From assembly GCA_030407005.1 (NCBI GenBank), contig JAUDYN010000003.1, positions 2,914,001 to 2,978,000 on the forward strand: a DNA stretch of 64,000 nt, read 5' to 3'. The notes beneath the pieces were generated by a model. The model did no database searches. It saw only the letters and a list, made by a program, of their open reading frames with translations, and was not told the origin of the DNA. Source of the DNA: Desarmillaria ectypa. Lineage: Eukaryota > Basidiomycota > Agaricomycetes > Agaricales > Physalacriaceae. Every line of letters starts with the position of its first letter. Positions within the stretch are counted from its first letter, which is position 1. Shown one piece after another: positions 34,304 to 46,200 of this stretch. Position numbers and translations under genes: made by a program.

Positions 34304-37300
34304 GCATGGTAATAGAACCACCACCATCATCAAAGTACCCAATGAAGAAGATGACACTGCCTTTAGACTGTGACAAGCAAAACAGTCTAAGGCCAATATC
34401 CCAACACCTGAAATCCTGCCTAACAAGGGGGTACTGAAACACAAAGTCCCGCCAGTCATAGGGGCACTAAATCACATATGGTACAAGCCATTCAGAGTAG
34501 ACTGGACTCTATGCACCATCCAAAGTACCAAGAACTTGGCAGTTGCCAAAGCTGTTCTCTTCACTTGGGTACATCCCAAACAACTTGGAGAAATAACTGA
34601 TGAGCTTGTCCAGAGCTTAATTACCAAAGAGAGTCCTGTGCACAAGCAGCTCTACAAACTTCATGAACCAATCCAGTATATCTGCAGAACCAAGAGCTCA
34701 GGCCAAGACTTCTTGGTGGATATCCAACTTTCTTCCTGTACACGAAAAAAGATGTTGACAACCCAAGCATTGTTGGATAGTGGCTGCATAGGCAGTTCTA
34801 TCAACCAAACCTATATCCAACAACACCAGTTGGACACCCAAAAAGCTGCCTCACTCATACCCATATACAATGCAGACAGAACCCATAATAAGGGTGGTGA
34901 CATAACTGAATTTGTGGAACTCTGAATGACTATCGAAGACCACATTGAATGAATCGACCTTGCAGTCACCGACCTAGGCTCCAAGACAGTGTACTTGGGC
35001 CACAACTGGCTTAAATGCCATAATCCCCTCATCAACTGGAAATCAGCAGCCATGACATTTGGATGATGTCATTGCATAAAAGACCATTTCACACTTCCCA
35101 ATTCTGATGAAGAAGATAGATGAGATGAAGAACTAGAAGAAGGTGAGACTATTCTAGCAGTAAACATGCAGGAAGAAATCATTCTTCAATCAGTACACCA
35201 TGCAAATAAACTGGTGGCAGCTGCAAATGCAGAAAAACTGAAACAGACCTTTGAAAAGCTCATGCCTCCTCAGTATCAAAGCTTTAGAGATTTATTCTTG
35301 AAAGAAAGCTTTGATGATCTACCTGAATGAAGACCCTGGGACCATGCCATCGAGCTGATTCCTAATGTGAAATCCATGCTAGACTGCAAAGTCTATCCAC
35401 TTAACCAAAATGAACAGGAACAACTTGACAAGTTCCTGGATGAAAACCTTGACTCAGGAAGAATTCGACCTTCCAAATCCTCTTTCGCCTCACCTTTCTT
35501 CTTTGTCAAGAAAAAGGATGGTTCTTTATACCCTGTTCAGGATTATTACAAATTGAACAAAATGACAATAAAAAATCATTATCCCCTCCCCTTGATTTCT
35601 GAGCTCATCGACAAACTACATGGAGCAAAGTACTTCTCCAAGCTAGATGTCTGGTGGGAATATAACAACATATGAATCAAAGATGGAGATGAAGAAAAGG
35701 CTGCATTCAGAACTAACTGAGAACTCTTTGAGCCTACAGTCATGTTCTTTGGCCTTACTAACTCACCAGCCAAATTCCAGTGGATGATGAACAACATCTT
35801 CAAGGATTTGATCACCAGAGGAAAAGTCACTATTTACCTCAATGATATCCTCATCTTCATGAAATCCTTGTCTGAACACTGAATCATCATCCAACAAGTT
35901 TTACAATGACTATGAGAGAACAAATTGTTCCTCAAAGCAGAGAAATGCAAGTTCAAGGTACTCAAAACTGAATACCTTGGAGTCATCATCAGTGAAGATG
36001 CAATCCATATGGATCCAGTCAAAATTGCTGGAATAGTGGAGTGACCTACTCCCACAAAAAAGAAAGAACTTCAATCTTTCTTAGGTTTCATGAACTTCTA
36101 TCGCAAGTTCATTTGTGACTATTCAAAGATCATATGACCCCTCACTCAATTAACCAGAAAAGTAGACTGGATGTGGGGACCAGACTAAGAACAGGCATTT
36201 GCATAACTCAAAAAGTTGATGATGACAAATGTAGTTCTAACAATTCCCTCAGATGATGGGAAATTCCAAGTAGAGGCTGGCACCAGTGATGGAGCCATTG
36301 GTGCTGTTCTAAGCCAAGAACAGAATGGCAAATGGAGGCTGGTTGCTTTCATGTCAAAAGCTTTGATGGTCACTGAATGCAACTACAAGATTTATGACAA
36401 GGAGTTGCTAGCTATCATGTTAGCCCTAGAAGAATGGCATCATTACCTTATGGGCACAAAAGAAACAGTCAAAATCTGGATGGATCACCAAAATCTCCAG
36501 TACTTCCAAAAGCCCCAGAAGTTGAACCACTGACAAGCTCAGTGGGTCACAGAATTAGCTGAATACCACTTTATTCTTCAACATAAAGCAGGAATCACCA
36601 ACAAGAAAGCAGATCTTCTCAGTCGACAAGACAATCACAATCAAGGAAAGAAAGACAATCAAGACATAGTCATCCTTTCCCCAGAACACTTCCAGGCATT
36701 AATACTGCCCACCACTGAAGAATGAATCACATGTATAAGAGATGCAACCCAACAAAAGAGTCAATGGGACCAAGGGATCAAGAAATCCCTTAACCATGAG
36801 TGAGGAATCACTCAGGAAAATGAAATCCTATGGTACAATGGATGAATCTATGTTCCTCAGGATCTTTCACTATGTGGGGATATCATGGCTCAATATCATG
36901 ACCATATTACTGCTGGACACCCAGGCATAGCCAAAACCAAAGAACTCATTTTACAAGAATATTGGTGGCCGAAAATGAAAAGAGACATTGAATCCTATAT
37001 TAAGAGATGCAAAACATGTCAAAGAACAAAGAGTGACATGCAGGCCAAGGCAGTTCCTCTTCATCCCAATGCAATCTCAGATACCCCATGGACTCACATT
37101 TCTGTGGATATGGTTACCAGACTTTCAGAATCAGAAGGCTTTGATGCCTTACTCATCATTGTGGATAGATTTTCCAAAAACATAATTCTCATTCCATGTA
37201 ATGAAGAATTATCCACTGAAGGATGGGCTCTAATGCTCCGCAACCATATGTATGTGAAACATGGAATGCTCCAAGTAGTCATCTCAGATTGAGAACCTCA

Positions 37301-38399
37301 ATTTGTATCCACATTCATGAAAGAACTTTATTAAATGCTGAATATCATGCAAAATGCCTCAACTGCATACCATCCCCAAACTGATGGACAAACAGAGAGA
37401 GTCAACCAGGAGGTTGAAAAATACCTCCATATCTTTGTTAACCATCATCAAACTGACTGGGTCACATAGTTACCCCTTGCTAAATTTGCCCATAATAATC
37501 AAATCCATTCAGCTACTGGCAAAAGTCCCTTCATGGCCCTATACAGATGAAACCCATGACTCATTCCTGAGTCAATCCAGAAAACCAGCTTCACCAACCC
37601 CGCAGCTATTGATTTCACTGAAACAATGGCCAAAGTTCACAAAGAAGTCCACAAGGCATTAGAAAAGGCAGCAGCACAAATAAAGGCACAATACAACAAG
37701 AAAAAGCAATTACCTTCTGAATACCACATTGGTGACAAGGTCTGGCTCGATACCACCAACCTTCATCTCCCACAACCAAAGAGGAAGCTCGACAATAAAT
37801 GAACAGGACTGTTCAAGATTATCAAGAAATCTGGTGTAGCAGCCTACAAGTTAAAGCTACCACCTCACTGGAAGATACACCCCCATTTCAATGAGAAATT
37901 ACTGACTCCATATATGGTGCCCTTCTTTCCAAATCAACAATAACTGCTACCTCCTCCTCCAGACCTCATTGACAGCCAAGAGGAATACAAAATCAAAGAA
38001 GTTTTGGACTCATGTACTTGAAAAGTACACTCCAAGAGAGGACAACCATCCAGGGAAGTCACAGACTATCTGGTTAAATAGAAGGGTTGGACCAGAGAAC
38101 ATAACTCCTGGGTCAGAGAAACCAAGATGACAAATACTATGAAAGCGATCAAAGAGTACCAGGCTAGCATAAACCATGCCATATACACTCCAAAAATCAT
38201 AACTAAGAACAAGATAGTGGTCAAGATCTTGGACCATGAATATTCTGACAATGGCGATGTCACATACTTAGCCTAATGCAAGGACGAATATCAGAAATGG
38301 ATCATCAATCCAGACAAAGACATATGGAAAAACCTGATTGATCAGTACTGGATCAGTCAAATCGAAACACAGTTTCATGCCCCCAAAGAAGAGTCCTAG
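34304..38399 (+). pseudogene. Second Pol copy (element C's own Pol end), decayed; RT motif YLND
   Basis: Starts inside the Pol linker (KVPNEEDDTAF, about 34345), then protease (LLDSGCIGSSIN, about 34780), RT (35360-35900), RNase H (36230-36530), integrase (36885-37440) and chromodomain (about 38000-38170), stop at 38397 with hairpin and polypurine tract, then the C 3' LTR. The RT catalytic motif reads YLND near 35835 (D to N, a G-to-A change), unlike the intact YLDD of the first copy. Many CGA-to-TGA type stops. Confidence 0.85.
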
Positions 38400-38431
38400 C
38401 AGTTGGGATGACTGCTTCAACAAGGGGGTAA

Positions 38432-38836
38432 TGTTACGATTTTTCTGTTATCTTATCTTATCTGAGTCATATCCATGACTCATTCATCTAATCAGCAACC
38501 ATCCTCACTTCGTATCAACACTCTTACCGACAATCACCCTAGTTCATGTGGAATGTCACCCTCATTCTCTCTCATTGGTTCATGATCCATCTGACTCCAC
38601 ACTGTACTCTCATGAACCACACCATTTCATCTAAATATAACACCATACTTACAGTATATAAGTAGAGTAAACTTCACTATTGTACTCTATCTTTTGACTA
38701 AATTACATTCATACACCACTTACTACACTACACTAAAGACCAAGGCTCAGTTCTCTATATGGGTGATTGTTTGAATGCATAACAGCCCAGAGAATCATCC
38801 ATGTCCCAAGTCACATGTCTAAGTCAGGCCATAACA
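38432..38836 (+). repeat. Element C 3' LTR
   Basis: 405 bp, same subfamily as 4010-4419 (shared TCAGCAACC, CTAGTTCATG and TTTTGACTAAATTAC blocks), ending at TSD TTCAG. Confidence 0.9.
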
Positions 38837-38841
38837 TTCAG

Positions 38842-39203
38842 GTGAGAAAACTCCTCAGAGGAGGAGGGATTTGTGAATCAGACCCAGAGGCAAGGGAGTA
38901 TTTCCTCTTCTCTTGGTCTCAATTGGACAGGAGAAGGCCTCCTGGGAAGGCCATGTTGAGAGTGTCAGGGTGGATGAGGTGGAAGTGTCAGGCAGCAGAA
39001 TCACTGTTCTTGGTGGAGAAGGGTTCATAGTTCTTCTTCATATGCTAGTATGAAGAGTGCAGTAAAAATTACAAGTAGAGCAGCACCACCAATTGCAATG
39101 CTGAGAGAGATAGTTCATTTGTTTTTATTTTGTTTGGGCATAAAGGTTTTTTGCTGCTTTTATGGCTAGCATATAAAGAGTGGGTATGGTATCTTCTGAC
39201 TAA
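38842..39203 (-). pseudogene. Element E: ORF1 N-terminal part, leader and primer site
   Basis: Minus strand. Primer site TTAGTCAGAAGAT (complement of 39191-39203) lies next to the 5' LTR and matches its LTR at 39338-39350 exactly. An ATG at 39141 opens MPKQNKNK, then a TGA, then the conserved membrane segment (IAIGGAALLVIFTALFILAYEEEL). A further TGA stands where A has arginine. The frame is broken at 38842 by element C. Confidence 0.78.
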
Positions 39204-39607
39204 TGTTAGAACCCTGTCTAACACATGATCTTGGGACCATGCATTACTCTTGGGCTGTCTCACATTCAGACAATCACCCATGATAAGAGAACAGCTTGGT
39301 CTTTAGAGGAGTGTAGAAGAAGATATATAGATTGAATTTAGTCAGAAGATAGAGAGTAAGTACAAAACTACTCTACTTTATATACAAAAGTACTGAGTTT
39401 ATTAATAGGTGAAATATGATAGTTCATATGTGAAATGTTAAGAGTCAGGCAACTGTAGACCAACTATAATAGAGCAATTAGGAATGAGTGGCATATAAGA
39501 GGTTTAGTGGGACTGAATTCTGGTGTTTTGGTCAATACATGGTTGGTGTGTAAACAATATGATGTGGAATGTGATAAGATAATGGAAATAAGGGAAAAAT
39601 CATAACA
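39204..39607 (-). repeat. Element E 5' LTR (divergent subfamily)
   Basis: 404 bp, TGTTAGAACCCTG...AAATCATAACA. It lacks the GAGTCAT/ATGACTC inverted repeat of the other LTRs but keeps the terminal GATA-type repeats and the self-primer match. The right flank GGTGC should be its TSD; the partner is outside the window. Confidence 0.8.
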
Positions 39608-40114
39608 GGTGCCTGTAACAGCTATCTGATCATGATTGAGGGTGCAGTCCAGCTACACTAGTACTGATCATAAGAGATCTATATTGCAATAGTCAGATCT
39701 GGGCTCAAGGTTAATCCATTCCTAATTTACTTCTAAGTCCTATTTTAAGATTGCCATGTGACTAGTTATCCTGACTTAGGTGTTTATGCCTAGTCTAGGC
39801 TGCTAGTGATAGAACTTCATGAGATCTATATACTCTGCTCCTGGTTTTGGTGTACTAGTAGCATCCTTCATTTGCTAGTGACTGTATTTCACTTAGTCCT
39901 GCTAGCATTGGAGTTACTAGTCTGGCTGGCTGGTAGATTTAACCCACTAATGGTGTTGCATCTAAGTCCTGGCTCTACTAGTTGCTTACTGCTTTTAACT
40001 ATCAGCTCAAAGCCTCAGCTATAGTCCTCTATGTATCACTAGTATAGGATAGATGTGCAATAGTATTGTTACAAAATCGCAAAATCTAGGTGTGAATGTG
40101 TAGACAGCATATCA
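39608..40114 (-). repeat. Repeat X4, partial (interrupted by element E)
   Basis: Inverted copy of the X family from GGTGCCTGTAACAGC to GCATATCA, i.e. its first roughly 500 bp. The remainder must lie left of element E, outside the window. Confidence 0.85.
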
Positions 40115-40183
40115 ACACATGTCTGCAGATCATTTGGATCATGGGTCTAACAAACTCAGTCTCACAATGTCACTATTGGTCTC
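40115..40183. other. Short stretch of pre-insertion locus between X4 and the Copia element
   Basis: 69 bp without recognised content, ending in the Copia TSD GTCTC. It continues at 53330 on the other side of the Copia element. Confidence 0.5.
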
Positions 40184-40394
40184 TGTTGGGATAGCAATCC
40201 CGAGCAAGTACTAGAATGTACTTGAAGGATTGGCTTACTCAGCAGGATCAAGTTTGGACTGTAAAAGTGGACATACATAGTATTTTGTAGTAAGTTCTAG
40301 AAGTAGTACAAAATGTATTTAAGTAGGACACCTCTTGCTTGAGAGGCAAGTATTTTACCATTCTTTCTACATTCTCCTCACTCTCATTACAACA
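40184..40394 (+). repeat. Copia 5' LTR
   Basis: 211 bp, TGTTGGGATAGC...CATTACAACA. The sequence just inside, GGTTATGGGCCC, resembles the complement of an initiator tRNA-Met anticodon arm (one mismatch to GGTTATGAGCCC as I know it), the half-tRNA primer used by many Copia elements. Confidence 0.9.
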
Positions 40395-40478
40395 GGTTAT
40401 GGGCCCTGGCCCTAACTGAACTACTTACATCATCACCAACTTTGCACTCTCATACTTTACATACATGCATAGAACCAA

Positions 40479-42788
40479 ATGGATAGCCAGTCTGTGTATA
40501 GGATTGAACCCTTTAAGGGCCCAGAAAACTACCTGACATGGAAAGTCAAGATGATCGATATACTAACTGATTTAGGTCTAATTGACTATGCCAATGGAAG
40601 CTCTGTGGCCCCAGCAGAAGCAGCACTGGTGGCAGATTGGAAGAAGAGTGATAGGAAGGCTCTTTCAACAATAAGGCTGTGGGTTTTGGATGGCCTGCTG
40701 GTGTATATTGCTGGTTCTAAGACTTCAGCAGAAGCCTGGAAAGCTCTAAAGGATATGTATGAGTCAAGGGGACCCATGGGAATTGTCCTTGTGAGAAGGA
40801 AATTCTTTAGAGCTCAGTGTGAAGAAGGAGGAAACATAGAGGAGCATATTAGGACTATGAGGTCCTACCAGGAGGAGCTGGCATCCTTTAAGCAGACTGT
40901 TGAGGAGGAGGACTTCTCAATCACACTGCTTACATCACTTTCAGAATCATGGAATTCATTCATTTCATCAGTGAATACTGCAGACTTGAAGGATTCATAC
41001 AAATTGATTTCCCAAATTCTCCAAGAAGACTTCTGATTGCGGAAAAAGACTTCTGACCCAACAACAACACTTGCAGCACATGGCAAGAAGAAGTTTAATC
41101 TGAAAATCACATGTTACAGATGTGGAGAAACTGGCCACATTAAGGCTAATTGCCCAAATGGGAAGAAGAATCCCAGAAAGCAATGGAAGGGGAAAGGGAA
41201 GGGCCAGACTCAGGCACATGTTGCCAAGTCAGATTCTGATGAAGAAGATTATGCATTTTAGGCAAAAGACATCACACCTACTGCACTTGCAGGGTCATTA
41301 TGGATTGGAGACTCAGGCACCACCAAGCATATAGTCAAGAATAGATTGCATTTTTCTGACTATGTTGAGACCCCAGGACATGAAGTTATTGGTGTAGGAA
41401 GGTCAAAAGGCTTGGTAAGAGGAACAGTTAAGATTAAAATGGTTGAAGGAGGGAAGACCACTGCAGTCACTCTAAAAGACTGTATTCATTGCTCTGAAGC
41501 ACCATTCAATCTTATATCATTAGGGCACATCACGGATGCTGGGTTTGAACTCAAATTCAAGGAATCCTGGATGGATATTATCTCACCACATGGCAAAAGG
41601 ATTGGCCATGGAGATAAAGTATCGAAGCTGTATAGCCTAGATATTATTGTGCCAGAAATAACTCAGGCCCATGTGACAAAACTGGCCTGAACATGGCAGA
41701 AGTGGCATCGAGTAATGGGCCACTTAAACATGAGATTAGTAAAGAGACTATTTAGGAAGAAAATGGTCAAGAGAATGGATGTGGATGAGTTGGCAGTGCC
41801 CCAGAAGGATTGCAAAGCCTGCATACAGGCCAAACATCATGCTGAGCCATTTCTGCAAGAAGCTGAAAGGAATTATACCAAAATAGGTGAAATGACATTT
41901 TCAGACTTATAGGGGCTAGCCCAAACTCAGGGTATCCATGGAGAAAGATATTACATAAGCTTCACAGATGGGAAATCCCAGAGAACAATGTTATATTTTC
42001 TGAAGTCGAAACAGGGTACAAAAATCCAAAAGAAGATTCAGCAGTACCAAAAATACATCAAAGTCCACACTGGAAGGGATCTGAAGTTTATGAGGATTGA
42101 TAATGGGAAGGAATATATCAATGAGGAGGTGAAGGAATACCTCCAGAGCAATGGCATCCAGTTGGAACTGACTGCCACATATTCTCCATCCTAAAATGGA
42201 GTCACCAAGAGAGTCAATCAGACTCTTGTGGAGCATGCTTATGCCATGCTAGAAGAACATCACCTGCCAAAATTTTTATGGCCTGAGGCAGTGGTATATG
42301 CCACATATTTGAAGAACCAATCACCAACCAGGGCCATCAAAAGTGATCTAACTCCAGAAGAAGTGTTTTGTGGAACAAAACCAGATATTTCAACACTCCA
42401 GGAATTTGGAACAAAGTGCTGGATGTTGCAACAGGATAACAAAAGGTCAAAACTCGACCTGAAATCAAGAGAATTTATCTTTACAGGTCTTACAGATAAA
42501 TCAAGAGCCTGGAGATACTACAACTCATAGACTAGGCAGATTCAGACCTCAAGAAATGTTATATTCCCTGAAGAGAGCATTCTAAATGCTAACAATGATG
42601 AATACATTGTGTCCCATCCTCCACTGCTCAAGGGGGAGTCAGGGAGCAAAGTCGAGCAGATTCTGGATGGAAATGATGATATTTCGGACAAATCCACAGG
42701 TGCCGGGAATGCCGAAACAAAAGGGGAAATGCCCCTTGATGACCTGGCAACTAAATCAAAGTTATCTGTATAGTATGGGAAGGTGATT
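40479..42788 (+). pseudogene. Copia gag-pol, 5' part: Gag, zinc knuckle, protease, integrase
   Basis: ATG at 40479. Residues 1-185 are a Copia-type Gag (YLTWKVKMIDILTDLGL, AWKALKDMYESRG), interrupted by TGA at 41034. A zinc knuckle CYRCGETGHIKANC follows near 41110, then the protease core WIGDSGTTKHI near 41302, integrase zinc-binding region (WHRVMGHLN ... CKACIQAKHH, 41700-41845) and core (RIDNGKEY near 42095, NGVTKRVNQ near 42200, FLWPEAVVYATYLKN near 42275). Stops at 41034, 41259, 41688, 41910, 42192 and 42528 are all in one unshifted frame. Element B interrupts after 42788; RT and RNase H continue at 51372. Confidence 0.88.
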
Positions 42789-43211
42789 TGTTATGTACTG
42801 ACTTGGGCACGTGACTTGGGACAATCAGCTGATCTCTCTGGGCCATTATGCATTTGAACAATCACCCAATGAGAGAGATAGAAGCTGGAAGTCTTCTGTG
42901 TTGTGCAAACAAGAAGTATATGATGTTAATTTAAACAAGAGATAGAGTACAACGGTCTAGTTTACTCTGTTTATATAGTATCTCTATGGTGTTATATTTA
43001 GGTGAAACACTATAGTCCATGCACAAACAGTGTTGAAGTAGGACAATCCAGAAGGATCATAGAACCAATGAAAAGCATCTGGGGTGACAGTTGGTGAGAA
43101 TGAGGGTTGTAGCCAGTGAATAGCTGGATACGAGTCAGTTTCTGGATAAGATTAGATGGATGAGTCATGGATATGACTCGGATAAGATAAGATAATGGAA
43201 AAATCATAACA
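42789..43211 (-). repeat. Element B 3' LTR
   Basis: TGTTATGTACTGAC...AAATCATAACA, followed by the polypurine tract and the pol-stop hairpin (43227-43245). Confidence 0.92.
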
Positions 43212-43243
43212 TTACCCCCTTGTTAAAGCAGTCGTCCCGACTG

Positions 43244-46200
43244 CTAGATTTCTTCCAAAGGGGTGTCGAACTGTGTTGCGATTTGACTGATCCAGTACTG
43301 ATCAATCAGCTTCTTCCATATTTCTTCATCTGGATTAACAATCCACTTGGTATATCCATCTTTTCTTTTGGTGAGGTAGGCTACATCACCATGTTCTGAG
43401 TATTCGTGGTCCAGTATCTTGACCACTTGCTTTTTGGTTGCAATTTTTGGAGTGTATATGGTGCGGTTTACACTAGCCTGGTACTCTTGGATTACTTCCA
43501 AAGTGTTCGTCATTTCATTTTCTCAGACCCATGAGTTGTGCTCATAAGTCCATCCTTTCCATTTGACTAGGTAGTCCATGACTTCCCTAGATGGTTGTCC
43601 TCGCTTGGATCGTACTTTTCTGGTGCGCGAATCCAAGACTTCTTCGATTTTGTATTCTTTTTGACTGTCAATGAGGTCCGGAGGGGGAGGCAGTGGTTGT
43701 TCTTGATTCGTGAATGAGGGTGCGACATATGGAGTCAACAGTTTCTCGTTGAATTGGGGGTGAATCTTCCAATGTGGTGGTAGCTTCAACTTGTATGCTG
43801 CTGCCCCTGATTTCTCTATGATTTCGAATGGTCCCATTCGTTTATCATCGAGCTTTTTCTTTGGTTGTGGAAGATGAAGGTTGGTGGTGTCAAGCCATAC
43901 CTTATCCCCAATCTGGTACTCTCTTTGAGTCTGTTTCCTTTTGTCATATTGCACTTTCATTTGCGCCGCGGCCTTTTCTAATGCTTCATGAACCTCCTTA
44001 TGGACCTTGGCCATAGTTTCTGTGAAGTCGACAGCTGCAGGATTTGCAAAGCTGGTTTTCTGTATTGACTCGGGGATGAGTCGAGGGTTTCGTCTGTATA
44101 GGACCATGAAAGGACTTTTGCCCATGGCCGAGTGAACTCGGTTGTTGTGGGCGAATTCGGCGAGTGGTAGCCATGCTACCCAGTCAGTCTGTCGATGGTT
44201 GACAAAGATATGGAGGTATTTTTCAACCTCCTGGTTGACTTTTTCTGTCTGTCCGTCTGTCTGTGGATGATATGCTGTCGAGGCATTCTGGGTAACGTTC
44301 AACATTTGATATAGTTCCTTCATGAATGTTGAGACAAATTGAGGTCCTCTATCTGAGATGACCACTTGTGGCATTCCATATTTCACATATACATGGTTGC
44401 GAAGTATTAGTGCCCATCCTTCAGCAGATAACTCCTCATTGCACGGAATCAGGAGGATGTTCTTGGAGAATCGATCTACAATGACTAGTAGAGTGTCAAA
44501 TCCATCTAACTCGGGGAGTCCAGTGACCATGTCGACTGAGATATGTGTCCATGGCATATCTGGGATTGCGTTGGGATGAAGAGATGCAGCCTTGGCCTGC
44601 ATATTGCTCTTCGTTCTTTGACAAGTCTCACATCCTTTGATGTACAACTCTACATCCTTTTTCATCTTTGGCCACCAGTATTCACAAAGTATAAGTTCCT
44701 TGGTCTTGGTGATTCCTGGGTGTCCAGCAGTGATGTGATCATGGAATTGTGCAATGATCTCACCACGTAACATCAAGTCATTGGGAATGTAGACTCGTCC
44801 GTCATACCACAGGACTTCGCTTTCCTGTGTGATTCCTCACTTGTGGTTGAGGGATTTCTCAATTCCCTGGTCCCACTGTCCCTTCTGTTTCGTTGCGTTC
44901 TTATACGCGTGATCCTTTCTTCTGTTGTTGGTAATATCAATGCTCAGAAGTGTTCCGGGGATAAGACAACAACGTCTTGATTGTCTTCTTTTCCCTGATC
45001 ATGATCATCCCGTCTGCTGAGAAGATCGGCTTTCTGATTAGTGGTTCCCACTTTGTGTTGAAGAACAAAGTGGTACTCTGCTAATTCGGTGACCCATCAA
45101 GCTTGTCGACGATTCAACTTCTGGGGTTTCTGGAAGTATTGGAGATTCTGGTGGTCGGTCCAGATCTCAACAGTCTCTTTGGTGCCCATGAGATAATGTC
45201 GCCATTCCTCTAATGCCAGCATAATTGCTAGCAACTCCTTGTCGTAAATCTCATAATTTCATTCGGTGATGGTGAGCACTTTTGATATGAAGGTGACTGG
45301 TCTCCATTTGCCTTCTTTTTCTTGGCTTAGGACTGCACCAATGGCTCTGTCACTGGCATCGGCTTCGACTCAGAACTTTCCATTATCCAAAGGGATCGTA
45401 AGAACTATGTTTGTTGTCATCAACTTCTTGAGTTGATTAAATGCTTGTTCCTGTTCTGATCCCCACATCCAGTCTACCTTTCTGGTTAACTGAGTAAGGG
45501 GACACACTATCTTGGAGTAGTCCTTGATGAATTTTCGGTAAAAGTTCATGAATCCCAAAAAGGACTGTAACTCCTTCTTCTTCATTGGGGTTGGCCATTC
45601 TGCTATTCCTGCAATCTTGATTGGGTCCATGTGAATGGTGTCTTCGCTGATAATGACCCCTAGGTATTCGGTTTTGAGTACCTCAAACTCGCATTTCTCT
45701 GCTTTGAGGAACAGTTTGTTCTCTCAAAGTCATTGGAGTACTTGTCATACTATGTTCTGGTGTTTGGACAAGGATTTTGTGAAAATGAGTATATCGTCGA
45801 GGTAAATTGTGACTTTTCCTCTGGCGATTAAATCCTTGAATATATCGTTCATCATCCACTGGAACGTGGCTGGTGAGTTCATGAGTCTGAAGAACATAAC
45901 TGTAGGCTCAAAGAGCCCCCGATTTGTTCTGAATGTGGCTTTTTCTTCATCTCCATCTTGAATGCAGACATTGTTATATCCCCATTGTACATCTAGCTTG
46001 GAGAAGTATTTGGCCCCTCATAGTTTGTCGATTAGCTCAGAAATGAGCGGAAGGGGATAACGATTCTTGATCGTCATTTCATTCAGTTTCCAGTAATCCT
46101 GGACCAGTTGTAGAGAGCTGTCCTTTTTCTTGACGAAGAAGAAGGGAGAGGCAAAAGGAGATTTTGAGGGATGAATGCATCCTGAGTCTAAGTTCTCATC

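Larger units (their letters stand above)
4010..38836 (+). mobile_element. Element C: Ty3/Gypsy chromovirus inserted in E and itself holding D, a solo LTR and a second Pol
   Basis: Plus-strand element bounded by closely related LTRs at 4010-4419 and 38432-38836 and flanked by the 5-bp TSD TTCAG (4005-4009 and 38837-38841). Its leader and ORF1 start (4420-4505) resume after the D insertion at 25995, and the ORF1 frame reads straight across the join. Gag lies at 25995-28528. Its own Pol end is at 34304-38399; the Pol at 28529-33853 with LTR 33886-34303 probably came from a related element. All coding parts carry stops and the DNA is CpG-poor, as expected of an old insertion. Confidence 0.85.
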
